DNA of 13,834 bases from Bacillota bacterium (lineage in GTDB: Bacteria; Bacillota; Clostridia; Lachnospirales; Lachnospiraceae), in the NCBI GenBank assembly GCA_023409835.1, contig JAEYQV010000147.1:1-13834 (forward strand), written 5' to 3'. Of the stretch, positions 1 through 7,059 are shown one piece after another. How positions within the stretch are numbered: the first letter of the stretch is position 1; every line of letters begins with the position of its first letter. The notes beneath the pieces are model-generated. The model had not been told where the DNA came from and searched no databases. It was given only the letters and a program-made list of their open reading frames with translations. Both the position numbers and the translations under genes were made by a program.

Positions 1-72
1 CTGTCGTTCCGGGCATCATTCCACCTGTTGTCCCGGGCATCGTTCCGCCTGTCGTTCCAGGCATCATCAGCT
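1..72 (-). repeat. 24-bp in-frame tandem repeat (about 3 units visible)
   Basis: Three consecutive 24-bp units (1-24, 25-48, 49-72) share the pattern CTGTCGTTCCGGGCATC with scattered substitutions; the third is degenerate at its end. On the minus strand each encodes eight residues of the type GG-M/T-MPGTT. The array runs to the window edge, so its copy number is unknown. Confidence 0.8.
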
Positions 73-310
73 CACCGGTTTCTTCGGGTGAAGGCATCTC
101 ACTGGCTTCCCCCGGTAAAGGTACCTCGCCCATGTATGGAGGATAATACTGATAACCGGGCATTATCGTGATTACCTGCCCGACCTGAAGGTTCCTGGGA
201 TCTATTCCCGGATTCAGCTGCATGATTGAATCAACCGTCGTATTGAATACCTGCGCCAACATCCATAGGGTATCATAAGGACGGATTGTATATCTTATCG
301 TACCACTCAT
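1..310 (-). CDS. LysM-domain protein, N-terminal part (3' end outside window)
   Basis: The reading frame runs off the left edge. The start chosen is the ATG at 310 (MSGTIRYTIRPYDTLW), about 12 nt after AGGTG at 323-327. An in-frame ATG at 322 abuts that Shine-Dalgarno and is less likely. Residues about 5-50 form one LysM module: YTIRPYDTLWMLAQVFNT, then SIMQLNPGID and LQVGQVITI. LysM binds N-acetylglucosamine-containing glycans such as peptidoglycan. No signal peptide is visible, so secretion by the Sec route is unsupported; a spore-coat or cell-wall associated protein is possible. After the LysM comes an acidic Pro-rich linker and an octapeptide repeat (GG-M/T-MPGTT) up to the edge. The LysM call is secure; the role is unknown. 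Confidence 0.8.
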   Translation of the reverse strand, partial: MSGTIRYTIRPYDTLWMLAQVFNTTVDSIMQLNPGIDPRNLQVGQVITIMPGYQYYPPYMGEVPLPGEASEMPSPEETGELMMPGTTGGTMPGTTGGMMPGTT

Positions 311-348
311 ATCAAATATCATCACCTAATTTTGAAGTTCTATTTCAC

Positions 349-377
349 TTTATGATAAGTTCTAAAAAAGGTTCCAA
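349..377 (-). promoter_or_regulatory. Possible promoter of the LysM gene
   Basis: On the minus strand, TTGGAA (372-377) and CATAAA (349-354) are separated by 17 nt, about 40 nt before the chosen start. Each box matches the sigma-A consensus at only four of six positions, so this is tentative. Confidence 0.3.
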
Positions 378-405
378 TCTTAGGATATTGTGGTCATAAT
401 AATGT

Positions 406-819
406 TTACAATACTAATACAAGCGTTCCGGCAACGATCAGGAGACCACCGATTGCAGTCTTGATTGTAAATGCTTCCCCCAGAAAAACGAATGCCATAA
501 TCATTGTAAAAACGATGCTGAGCTTATCCAGAGGAGCAACCTTGGAAGCCTCCCCTAACTGTAGTGCTCTAAAATAAAACAGCCAGGAAGCACCGGTCGC
601 AATTCCGGAATAAATCAGAAAACGCCAGTTTTTATTTGTCAATGTAGATAATTCTTTCTGCTTACCGGTTAAGAATACGATTCCCCAGGCCATAATCAAC
701 ACAACCACAGTCCGGATTGCAGTAGCCAGATTTGAATTGATGCCTTTAATTCCAACTTTTGCAAGAATTGATACCAATGCGGCAAATACCGCTGACATTA
801 ATGCATAGAAAATCCACAT
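406..819 (-). CDS. Small EamA/DMT-family membrane transporter, single domain
   Basis: A 137-residue hydrophobic protein with about four to five predicted membrane helices (residues about 1-20, 33-52, 66-86, 97-115, 119-137). It shows features of one EamA repeat: the N-terminal FYALMSAVFAALVSILAKVG, the central WLFYFRALQLGEASKVAPLDKLS and the C-terminal FLGEAF...GGLLIVAGTLVLV. Typical DMT carriers have two such repeats (about 300 aa). This half-length form would need to dimerise, as in the short EamA proteins common in bacteria. The ATG at 819 follows a strong AGGAGGT Shine-Dalgarno. It lies 176 bp downstream of leuD with its own promoter-like sequence, so it need not belong to the leu operon. 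Substrate unknown; export of a small metabolite is only a family-level guess. Confidence 0.85.
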   Translation of the reverse strand: MWIFYALMSAVFAALVSILAKVGIKGINSNLATAIRTVVVLIMAWGIVFLTGKQKELSTLTNKNWRFLIYSGIATGASWLFYFRALQLGEASKVAPLDKLSIVFTMIMAFVFLGEAFTIKTAIGGLLIVAGTLVLVL

Positions 820-843
820 ATTTTTACCTCCTTATTCAATTAT

Positions 844-872
844 ATAATGATAGCTTTGATTTAAATAGTCAA
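844..872 (-). promoter_or_regulatory. Probable promoter of the EamA gene
   Basis: On the minus strand, TTGACT (867-872, five of six to TTGACA) is followed after 17 nt by CATTAT (844-849, four of six). An overlapping TATAAT (842-847) is also present. It lies about 25 nt before the start codon of the EamA gene and leaves room for that gene's ribosome binding site. Confidence 0.5.
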
Positions 873-894
873 CAAGCTTATCATATTATTCCCG

Positions 895-948
895 ACAATA
901 GGAAAGCCAAGGTCCGGAATGATATCCTGGCCTTAGCTTTCCTATTGT
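895..948. repeat. Long perfect-arm inverted repeat downstream of leuD
   Basis: The arms 895-907 and 936-948 are perfectly complementary over 13 bp (ACAATAGGAAAGC / GCTTTCCTATTGT). After one C/A mismatch the stem continues for 4 bp (909-912 with 931-934), around an 18-nt interior. It lies 47 bp beyond the leuD stop and could end or stabilise the leu transcript. Neither side has the T-run of a standard intrinsic terminator. Confidence 0.75.
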
Positions 949-995
949 ATATGAGTATTCCCTTTATGAATCAATTTATCCTACCGGCCTTATGA

Positions 996-1484
996 TTAAG
1001 CCTTACTGTTAATATAGTTAATCAGTCCCTCGGCCCTTATAATCCTCTGCATGAACTCAGGAAAAGCCTGCCCCCGGTATTGTGTTCCCTTCGTCCTGTC
1101 ATAGATTATTCCACTGTCAAAATCAACCTCAACCTGGTCTCCTGCTTCTATTTCCTTTGCCGCTTCGGGACATTCGATAATCGGAAGTCCGATATTGATT
1201 GCATTCCGGTAGAAAATCCTGGCGAAGGTCTCTGCAATAATGCAGCTGATACCGGCTGCCTTGATAGCAATCGGCGCATGCTCTCTGGAGGAACCGCAGC
1301 CGAAATTCTTATTTGCCACCATGATATCTCCTGGCTTCACCCTGTTTACGAATTCCTTATCGATGTCCTCCATACATTTCGCAGCCAGCTCCTTCGGGTC
1401 GGAGGAATTAAGATACCTGGCGGGAATGATAACGTCTGTATCTACATTATCTCCATACTTATGTACTGTTCCATATGCTTTCAT
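996..1484 (-). CDS. leuD: 3-isopropylmalate dehydratase, small subunit
   Basis: With LeuC this forms isopropylmalate isomerase, which converts 2-isopropylmalate to 3-isopropylmalate in cytosolic leucine synthesis. The 162-residue product is the short clostridial/archaeal type. It shows GDNVDTDVIIPARYLN (11-26), ANKNFGCGSSREHAP (57-71) and RIFYRNAINIGLPIIE (89-104), the classic swivel-domain signatures. The frame opens further to a GTG at 1532, but that codon has no ribosome binding site. Homologues of this type begin at MKAYGTVHKYGDN, so the ATG at 1484 is preferred; the ATG at 1496 (MVDYMKAYG) cannot be excluded. The Shine-Dalgarno for either is weak (AAAGG just before 1496). It is the last gene of leuB-leuC-leuD, with a 93-bp gap after leuC. 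Confidence 0.93.
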   Translation of the reverse strand: MKAYGTVHKYGDNVDTDVIIPARYLNSSDPKELAAKCMEDIDKEFVNRVKPGDIMVANKNFGCGSSREHAPIAIKAAGISCIIAETFARIFYRNAINIGLPIIECPEAAKEIEAGDQVEVDFDSGIIYDRTKGTQYRGQAFPEFMQRIIRAEGLINYINSKA

Positions 1485-1577
1485 ATAATCAACCATGCCT
1501 TTCTCACAACCTGCAAGCCTTACCGCAGGCACATATTTTAAAGTGAATGACTAACAATCCACTTACCTCCTTCATAG

Positions 1578-2843
1578 CTACATTCCCAGTTCCTCAGGGC
1601 TTGAGATTCTGCCGGTAACTGCGCTGGCCGCAGCAACTGCGGGATTTGCCAGATAAACTTCAGATTTCACATGTCCCATCCGTCCTACGAAGTTTCGGTT
1701 CGTTGTAGCAACAGCACGTTCGCCCTCAGCCAGGATTCCCATATGTCCCCCGAGACAGGGTCCGCAGGTAGGGGTGCTCACTACTGCCCCTGCTTTGACA
1801 AAGGTAGCCAGAAGGCCCTCCTCCATTGCCTGAAGATAAATGCTCTGTGTAGCCGGGAAGATGATAACTCTCAATCCCCGAGCGACCTTCCTGCCCTCCA
1901 ATACCTTTGCCGCAACCCTTAAATCCTCAATTCTTCCGTTCGTACAGGAGCCGATTACCACCTGATCAATTCTGATATCTCCAACCTCGTCAATCGTATG
2001 GGTATTCTCCGGAAGGTGAGGGAAGGCAACGGTGGGCTTAAGTGTTGACAGATCAATCTCATAGATCTCATCATACTCTGCATCTGCATCTGCCTCATAA
2101 ATCTTATATTCCTTCGTGGAGTGCTCCTCCATATACTTGATTGCAGCCTCATCAACCGGGAATATTCCGTTCTTGGCCCCTGCCTCGATGGCCATATTCG
2201 CCATAGAGAAACGGTCATCCATGGATAGGTTCTTTAACCCTTCTCCCACGAATTCCATAGATTTATAAAGCGCTCCATCCACACCAATCATGCCGATGAT
2301 ATGAAGTATCACGTCCTTACCGCTGACCCATTTAGCAGGTTTTCCGGTCAATACAAACTTTAAGGCTGAAGGGACTTTAAACCAGGCTTTCCCCGTAACC
2401 ATACCCGCTGCCATATCCGTACTTCCGACACCGGTTGAAAAAGCACCGAGAGCACCATAGGTGCAGGTATGGGAATCCGCTCCGATAACCACATCTCCTG
2501 CAACCACCAAGCCTTTCTCCGGCAACAGCGCATGCTCTATTCCCATCTCTCCTATTTCAAAGTAATTCGTAATCTCATGCTTCCTTGCAAATTCACGTAC
2601 ACATTTACAGTGCTCTGCGGACTTAATATCCTTATTCGGTGTAAAGTGATCCGGTACAAGGGCTATCTTATCCTTGTCAAAGACCTTTTTTGCCGTCATC
2701 TTCTCCATTTCATGGATTGCAACCGGAGAAGTCACGTCATTGCCGAGAACCAGATCCAGCTCCGCTTCGATCAGCTGTCCCGCGCTTACCTGTTCCAGTC
2801 CGGCGTGGGCTGCTAAAATCTTCTGAGTCATTGTCATACCCAT
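1578..2843 (-). CDS. leuC: 3-isopropylmalate dehydratase, large subunit
   Basis: The catalytic large subunit of isopropylmalate isomerase, an aconitase-family [4Fe-4S] enzyme. The three cluster ligands are visible: Cys300 in GSCTNGR, and Cys360 and Cys363 in TPTCGPCLGG. Other family signatures are PDHFTPNKD (64-72), GADSHTCTYGALG (121-133), GVGSTDMA (138-145) and NRNFVGRMG (382-390). The length, 421 aa, fits the compact type paired with a separate short small subunit rather than the longer proteobacterial form. The ATG at 2843 is 8 nt behind AGGAGG (2852-2857). It is the middle gene of the leu operon, 92 bp after leuB. The large and small subunits must assemble to be active; the cluster makes the enzyme oxygen-sensitive. 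Confidence 0.97.
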   Translation of the reverse strand: MGMTMTQKILAAHAGLEQVSAGQLIEAELDLVLGNDVTSPVAIHEMEKMTAKKVFDKDKIALVPDHFTPNKDIKSAEHCKCVREFARKHEITNYFEIGEMGIEHALLPEKGLVVAGDVVIGADSHTCTYGALGAFSTGVGSTDMAAGMVTGKAWFKVPSALKFVLTGKPAKWVSGKDVILHIIGMIGVDGALYKSMEFVGEGLKNLSMDDRFSMANMAIEAGAKNGIFPVDEAAIKYMEEHSTKEYKIYEADADAEYDEIYEIDLSTLKPTVAFPHLPENTHTIDEVGDIRIDQVVIGSCTNGRIEDLRVAAKVLEGRKVARGLRVIIFPATQSIYLQAMEEGLLATFVKAGAVVSTPTCGPCLGGHMGILAEGERAVATTNRNFVGRMGHVKSEVYLANPAVAAASAVTGRISSPEELGM

Positions 2844-2935
2844 AGCATATTCCTCCTATTACTTATTCATTCTATTATCCTGCTGCCTGCTGCAGCTCCC
2901 TATAATTATGTTATTACTGTCCCTGTTACCCGCTA

Positions 2936-4018
2936 TCAGATCTCGGCCGTAATCAGGTCGCCCATTTCTTTAGTGCCAATCAGAGTCTTTCCCTCTGAAT
3001 TGATATCAATCGTGCGATACCCCTTTTTTAAGACAGCCTTCACTGCTGCTTCAATCCGATCAGCTTCCTCATTAAGATCAAAGGAATACCGAAGCATCAT
3101 GGCTGCCGAGAGGATCGTAGCAATCGGATTCGCCTTGTTCTGTCCTGCAATATCCGGTGCCGAGCCATGACTGGGCTCATACAGACCGAGCTTTGTGTCA
3201 CCCAGGCTTGCTGAAGCCAGCATACCGATGGAGCCGGTAATCATACTTGCTTCATCGGAGAGGATATCTCCGAACATATTCTCCGTCAGGATTACGTCAA
3301 ACTGTTTCGGATTCTTAACCAGCTGCATGGCACAGTTATCTACCAGCATATCTGACAGCTCTACCTCAGGATAATCCTTAGATACCTCCTTGGTAATCTG
3401 TCTCCAGAGTCTTGAGGAATCCAGTACATTCGCCTTATCCACGCTGCAGACCTTCTTATTTCTCTTCATCGCAATCTCAAAGGCACACTTTGCAATTCGC
3501 CTGATCTCATTCTCATCATAGACCAGAGTGTCTACCGCTTTCCTAAGTCCGTTCTCTTCAAAGGTTTTGCGCTCCCCGAAATAGAGTCCGCCGGTCAGTT
3601 CGCGTAGAACCACAAAGTCAAAGCCATTTCCTACGATATTCTCCTTTAGCGGGCAGGCTGCCTTCAGTTCATCAAACAAAACAGCAGGACGGATATTAGC
3701 GAAGAGCTTCAAACCCTTCCGTATCCCCAGGAGTCCCGCTTCCGGTCTTAAATGTGGCGGAAGGCTGTACCAGTTGGACTGTCCGACATTACCTCCGACT
3801 GCACCTAAGAGAACCGCATCACTCTGCTTCGCTGTTTCCAGGGCTTCCTCCGTTAAGGGTACTCCGGTTGCATCGATGGATACTCCACCCATCAGCACCT
3901 CGGTATAATGAAAGCTATGACCATACGTTACTCCGATCCGGTCAAGCACCTTCTTCGCTTCCGCTACAATCTCCGGACCGATTCCGTCGCCCGGGATGAC
4001 TGCTATGTTGTAATTCAT
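2936..4018 (-). CDS. leuB: 3-isopropylmalate dehydrogenase
   Basis: Oxidises and decarboxylates 3-isopropylmalate with NAD+ to 2-ketoisocaproate, the last leucine-specific step before transamination. The 360-residue protein is full length. Visible elements are IPGDGIGPE (8-16), substrate-binding arginines in LLGIRKGL (R100), NIRP (R110) and LRELTGG (R139), Tyr146 in LYFGER, Lys195 in VDKANVLD, and metal-binding aspartates 227, 251 and 255. Asp289 in GSAPDIAG marks NAD+ rather than NADP+ use. The start at 4018 follows GAGGAGG closely. It is the first gene of leuB-leuC-leuD and diverges from a LysR-type regulator. The leader is only about 70 nt, too short for a T-box. Confidence 0.97.
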   Translation of the reverse strand: MNYNIAVIPGDGIGPEIVAEAKKVLDRIGVTYGHSFHYTEVLMGGVSIDATGVPLTEEALETAKQSDAVLLGAVGGNVGQSNWYSLPPHLRPEAGLLGIRKGLKLFANIRPAVLFDELKAACPLKENIVGNGFDFVVLRELTGGLYFGERKTFEENGLRKAVDTLVYDENEIRRIAKCAFEIAMKRNKKVCSVDKANVLDSSRLWRQITKEVSKDYPEVELSDMLVDNCAMQLVKNPKQFDVILTENMFGDILSDEASMITGSIGMLASASLGDTKLGLYEPSHGSAPDIAGQNKANPIATILSAAMMLRYSFDLNEEADRIEAAVKAVLKKGYRTIDINSEGKTLIGTKEMGDLITAEI

Positions 4019-4093
4019 TTCTCTTTCCTCCTCTTCGGGATTATTCTGATACCGCTATTAGATTAGGGCATCCTGATCTATTTTACTATTGTA

Positions 4094-4122
4094 AATATAA
4101 CATATCGTTTGATATAATTGAA
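4094..4122 (-). promoter_or_regulatory. leuBCD promoter
   Basis: On the minus strand, TTCAAT (4117-4122) and TATATT (4094-4099) have exactly 17 nt between them. The -10 is close to consensus and the -35 is poor, as expected for an activator-dependent promoter. A small palindrome, ATATC-GTTT-GATAT (4102-4115), lies in the spacer. The predicted start is near 4087, giving a leader of about 68 nt. Confidence 0.6.
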
Positions 4123-4146
4123 ATACATATTATGAATATGTATTAT
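4118..4146 (+). promoter_or_regulatory. Promoter of the LysR-type regulator gene
   Basis: TTGAAA (4118-4123, five of six to consensus), 17 nt, then TATTAT (4141-4146, five of six). Its -35 overlaps the leuB -35 on the opposite strand. The spacer is filled by the palindrome at 4122-4144. Confidence 0.65.
4122..4144. promoter_or_regulatory. Probable LysR-type regulator operator (perfect palindrome)
   Basis: AATACATATT-ATG-AATATGTATT is a perfect 10+10 bp inverted repeat. Its ATAC/GTAT half-sites resemble those of many LysR-type operators. It lies between the -10 and -35 of the regulator's own promoter and just upstream of the leuB -35. That placement fits self-repression together with activation of leuB. 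Confidence 0.6.
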
Positions 4147-4218
4147 AACATTAGGTTATATAAGCGTGCATCCTGCAGGAATGCTTACAGAAGCGGTGTT
4201 ATAGGAAAAGGGGCAATT

Positions 4219-5103
4219 ATGGAACAGAATTTATCCTTATATCATATTTTCAATTGTGTGGCAGAAGCAGGTAACATTTCCCATGCCGCAAAACAATTAT
4301 ACATCAGTCAGCCTGCTGTCAGCAAGGCTATTACTACTCTGGAGGAGAACCTTGGTACAATTCTGTTCATAAGAAATTCCCGGGGTGTTAAGCTGACGGA
4401 GGAAGGAGAGCTTTTGTTCTCCCACACGAAGAATGCCTTTACTATCCTGCAACAGGGAGAGGACCATATCCGTAAAATACATGAGCTTGGCATCGGACAC
4501 TTAAGCATCGGGGTCAGTGCCACTCTATGTAAATATCTGCTGCTGCCTTACCTGAACCGCTTTGTTAAGGAAAACCCGCATATTAAGATTACAATAAAAA
4601 GTCAGTCCACTGCCCATACCCTTAAGCAGCTGGAGAACGGTACTCTTGATATCGGTCTGGTTGCGAAGCCGTTTAACGGAAAAGCCTTCTGCTTTCATTC
4701 CCTGGGGGATTTCGAGGATATCTTCGTTGCAACCGGGGACTATCTCGATCATCTGAAGCTTAGGGAGGATAATGCGGATATTTTCTCCACCGCTAATATC
4801 ATGCTGCTGGATGAGGAGAATGTATCACGAAAATATATCGAGGAATATTTCCGCAGGAATGGTATAGAGCCAAAGCACCTCCTGGAGGTGAGCAGTATGG
4901 AGCTTCTGATTGAATTTGCCAAAACTGGTCTTGGCGTTGCCTGTGTCATTAAGGAATCCGTAGCCCATGAGCTAAAGGAAAAAATTCTCGTTCAAGTACC
5001 GTTAAAAGCTCCGATTAATAAAAGAGAGGTCGGCTTTTCCTATTCCAAGAATGCCTTCCTCTCCGATGCTATGAAGAGATTCATTGCCTTTATCCAGGCC
5101 TAG
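4219..5103 (+). CDS. LysR-family transcriptional regulator, probable regulator of leuBCD
   Basis: A 294-residue LysR-type protein. The N-terminal winged helix-turn-helix spans about residues 3-62 (AEAGNISHAAKQLYISQPAV and SKAITTLEENLGTILFIRNS). It is followed by a linker helix and a periplasmic-binding-protein-like effector domain from about residue 90 (HLSIGVSATLCKYLLLPYL, GTLDIGLV). The frame extends upstream to an ATG at 4132, but that codon lies inside the promoter palindrome. The ATG at 4219, 5 nt behind AAAAGGGG and beginning MEQNLSLYHIF as LysR proteins usually do, is the start. Divergence from leuB with a shared promoter region suggests it controls leucine synthesis and itself. The effector could be an isopropylmalate pathway intermediate, but this is inference. 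Confidence 0.92.
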   Translation: MEQNLSLYHIFNCVAEAGNISHAAKQLYISQPAVSKAITTLEENLGTILFIRNSRGVKLTEEGELLFSHTKNAFTILQQGEDHIRKIHELGIGHLSIGVSATLCKYLLLPYLNRFVKENPHIKITIKSQSTAHTLKQLENGTLDIGLVAKPFNGKAFCFHSLGDFEDIFVATGDYLDHLKLREDNADIFSTANIMLLDEENVSRKYIEEYFRRNGIEPKHLLEVSSMELLIEFAKTGLGVACVIKESVAHELKEKILVQVPLKAPINKREVGFSYSKNAFLSDAMKRFIAFIQA

Positions 5104-5131
5104 TTTCACACCTGTAATTGCATCAACCATA

Positions 5132-5168
5132 ATCAGGCTGATACAGAAAACGCTCTGTCTCTTCTGAT
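5132..5168. terminator. Weak hairpin between convergent genes
   Basis: Nested short inverted repeats: ATCAG (5132-5136) with CTGAT (5164-5168), and ACAGA (5143-5147) with TCTGT (5154-5158). On the plus strand they are followed by ATTTACTTTT. This is the only terminator-like structure between the LysR gene and the convergent lipoprotein gene. It is weak. Confidence 0.3.
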
Positions 5169-5176
5169 ATTTACTT

Positions 5177-5680
5177 TTAGATCTCCGGCGGTGCCGCGTT
5201 CGGATCCGGAACCGGGGTCGGTGTATTGGGTACCGGAGTCGGTGTCGGCGGATCGATATAGGCCGGTTTCTTATCTACAAGAAAATCAGCACTGACATAA
5301 CTAATCTTATTCTTATAAACGAAGCTTGCCCAACCGTTCTCAATGCTGATCACATCAATCTTCTCGGTATGCACTAAGAAGCCTATAATTTCGCCGTCCT
5401 TAGAGGGGGCTGTCCTGATGTTTAATATAGCATCATAGTCACCCAGCTTCACGTACTTCGGTGTTGTCTTACCTACATAGATCGGTTCCTCCGAGGAGTT
5501 ATCTTCCTCTGTTCCGGTAGGAGTTGTCTCCTCAGCACCATCCTCTTCCGAAGCCTGATCCGCGGGTGCTTGTGTAGCGATCGGGGTAGGTATAAAGTAG
5601 GTTGCCTGATCCTTAGCCTTACAGCCGGATAAAGCAAAAACTGCTATCATTATGATAAGATATACGATATTCTTCTTCAT
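5177..5680 (-). CDS. SH3-domain lipoprotein with Pro/Thr-rich tail
   Basis: The start chosen is the ATG at 5680, which gives a clean lipoprotein signal (MKKN, a hydrophobic stretch, then lipobox LSGC with Cys20). It lies 8 nt behind GGAG; an ATG at 5704 would add eight atypical residues. The mature protein would be lipid-anchored on the outer face of the membrane. Residues 21-70 are a low-complexity acidic/Thr linker. Residues about 82-136 form a bacterial SH3 fold (ILNIRTAPSKDGEIIGFL, then ENGWASFVYKNKISYVSADFL). The last 25 residues carry a TPTPVP-type proline repeat. Such SH3 domains often bind cell-wall peptides. It has its own promoter-like sequence. The exact role is unknown; length 167 aa. 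Confidence 0.82.
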   Translation of the reverse strand: MKKNIVYLIIMIAVFALSGCKAKDQATYFIPTPIATQAPADQASEEDGAEETTPTGTEEDNSSEEPIYVGKTTPKYVKLGDYDAILNIRTAPSKDGEIIGFLVHTEKIDVISIENGWASFVYKNKISYVSADFLVDKKPAYIDPPTPTPVPNTPTPVPDPNAAPPEI

Positions 5681-5730
5681 ATTCCACGCTCCAAACTTGT
5701 ACAATTACATTCTATCTTCATACATTTAAC

Positions 5731-5759
5731 ATAATATCACATTTATCCTATATATCCAA
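5731..5759 (-). promoter_or_regulatory. Probable promoter of the SH3 lipoprotein gene
   Basis: On the minus strand, TTGGAT (5754-5759), 17 nt, then TATTAT (5731-5736), preceded by TGTGA in extended -10 style. It lies about 50 nt before the start codon. No clear terminator separates this gene from mutY, so readthrough from mutY is also possible. Confidence 0.45.
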
Positions 5760-5847
5760 TATAAATTTGTAAGAATTCATTCCCATCACCATCTATGCTG
5801 CGTAAGAAAGACGACAGTATCACTCTCATACCGTTCTGACGGAGTAT

Positions 5848-6906
5848 TCATTTAAGGATCTTATTTTTATAGTAGGCAAATGCATTCGGCAGGGCATAGG
5901 TCTCCCGCAGCCCATATCTGTCCACCCATTGAAGCTTCTCGTTGAGCCCGGTCGGCAGTTCCTTCAATCGGATATGGTAGCCTAACATATGCCATTCCAC
6001 ATGGGAGAAGATATGCTTTGCTGAACCAAACGGCTCTATGCTGCTGATATGATTCACACCCCAATCACCCAACCATATCTCAAGCTCTGAAAGCTTAAGC
6101 TGCTCATTCAGACCCGGAAATTCCCACAGTCCCGCCAGGAGACCTTTCTCCGGCCTTTTGCGCAAGGCAAAGCGCTCCTGATATTCCAGCAGAAGAATTG
6201 TCCGTTCCTCCACCCGCCGAACCTTCTTCCCGGGCTTCACCGGCAGCTCCATCTCAATCCCCTGCCGGAATGCCTGGCACAGATGCATCAAGGGACACTT
6301 CTCACAAAGCGGCTTACCGTTCGGCAGACATACGGTCGCACCAAGCTCCATCAACGCCTGATTAAAATCTCCCGGCCGTTCCTTCGGGATAATCGCTTCC
6401 AGCTCTTTCGCCAGCTCCTTCTTCACCTTCTCCTTCGAGATATCATCGAAGCTTGCCGCCAGCCTCTTCGTAACACGAAGTACATTGCCATCTACAGCAG
6501 GTACCGGGATTCCGAAGGCAATTGATGCAACAGCCCCTGCGGTATAAGCTCCGATCCCCGGCAGCCCGCACAGCTTATTATAATCTGCCGGAAGCTCTCC
6601 TTTATAATCCTTCATGACTACCTGTGCTGCCTTCTTTAGATTCTTCACCCGGCTGTAATACCCGAGTCCTTCCCAAAGCTTCAGCAGTGTCTCCTCCGGT
6701 GCCTCCGCCAGTGCCCGGATATCCGGGAGTGCGGTAAGAAACCGGTCAAAATACCCCTTCACCGCCTCCACCCTGGTCTGCTGCAGCATAATCTCCGAAA
6801 CCCAGACATGGTAAGGCTTCGGGTCCTCTCTCCAGGGAAGTATTCTTGCATTATAATCAAACCATTGCAATAGATACGGTACAATTTCTTTATAATGAAA
6901 GCTCAT
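5848..6906 (-). CDS. mutY: A/G-specific adenine DNA glycosylase
   Basis: Removes adenine mispaired with 8-oxoguanine (and A:G mispairs), preventing G:C to T:A mutations. The 352-residue protein is complete. The catalytic Glu38 lies in VSEIMLQQTRV; the helix-hairpin-helix LCGLPGIGAYTAGAV spans 112-126; the catalytic Asp139 lies in AVDGNVLRV. The [4Fe-4S] cysteines are Cys193, 201, 204 and 210 (C-x7-C-x2-C-x5-C; the first gap is one residue longer than in E. coli MutY). A C-terminal NUDIX-like 8-oxoG recognition domain includes GLLAGLWEFPG (255-265). The ATG at 6906 has AAAGGAG seven nt upstream. It diverges from the HAD gene. Confidence 0.96.
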   Translation of the reverse strand: MSFHYKEIVPYLLQWFDYNARILPWREDPKPYHVWVSEIMLQQTRVEAVKGYFDRFLTALPDIRALAEAPEETLLKLWEGLGYYSRVKNLKKAAQVVMKDYKGELPADYNKLCGLPGIGAYTAGAVASIAFGIPVPAVDGNVLRVTKRLAASFDDISKEKVKKELAKELEAIIPKERPGDFNQALMELGATVCLPNGKPLCEKCPLMHLCQAFRQGIEMELPVKPGKKVRRVEERTILLLEYQERFALRKRPEKGLLAGLWEFPGLNEQLKLSELEIWLGDWGVNHISSIEPFGSAKHIFSHVEWHMLGYHIRLKELPTGLNEKLQWVDRYGLRETYALPNAFAYYKNKILK

Positions 6907-6939
6907 AGCTAATCTCCTTTACTATCAGTGACTTCTCCT

Positions 6940-6969
6940 ATTGTACCCTGAAAAGCGGCTGTTTTACAA
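6940..6969 (-). promoter_or_regulatory. Probable mutY promoter
   Basis: On the minus strand, TTGTAA (6964-6969), 18 nt, then TACAAT (6940-6945, five of six to consensus), about 34 nt before the mutY start. The fit is moderate. Confidence 0.4.
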
Positions 6970-7059
6970 GATAATTCATATGAAACGCTATTGTATCCGA
7001 ATAAAGTATGCTAAGATGTAACATAATAGATTCGTTTCTACAGGAAGGAGGCCTCCAGA

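Noticed and set aside
1080..1541. Plus-strand open frame of 153 codons opposite leuD
   Set aside because: Antisense shadow of a well-conserved enzyme gene; no ribosome binding site and no recognisable domain.
4019..4093. T-box leader or leucine-rich attenuator peptide ahead of leuB
   Set aside because: The leader is only about 70 nt, has no leucine-rich small frame and no terminator with T-run; only a weak 7-bp stem is present.
4132..4218. Longer N-terminus of the LysR regulator from the ATG at 4132
   Set aside because: That ATG lies inside the operator palindrome and upstream of the predicted -10; the ATG at 4219 has a ribosome binding site and the usual LysR N-terminus.
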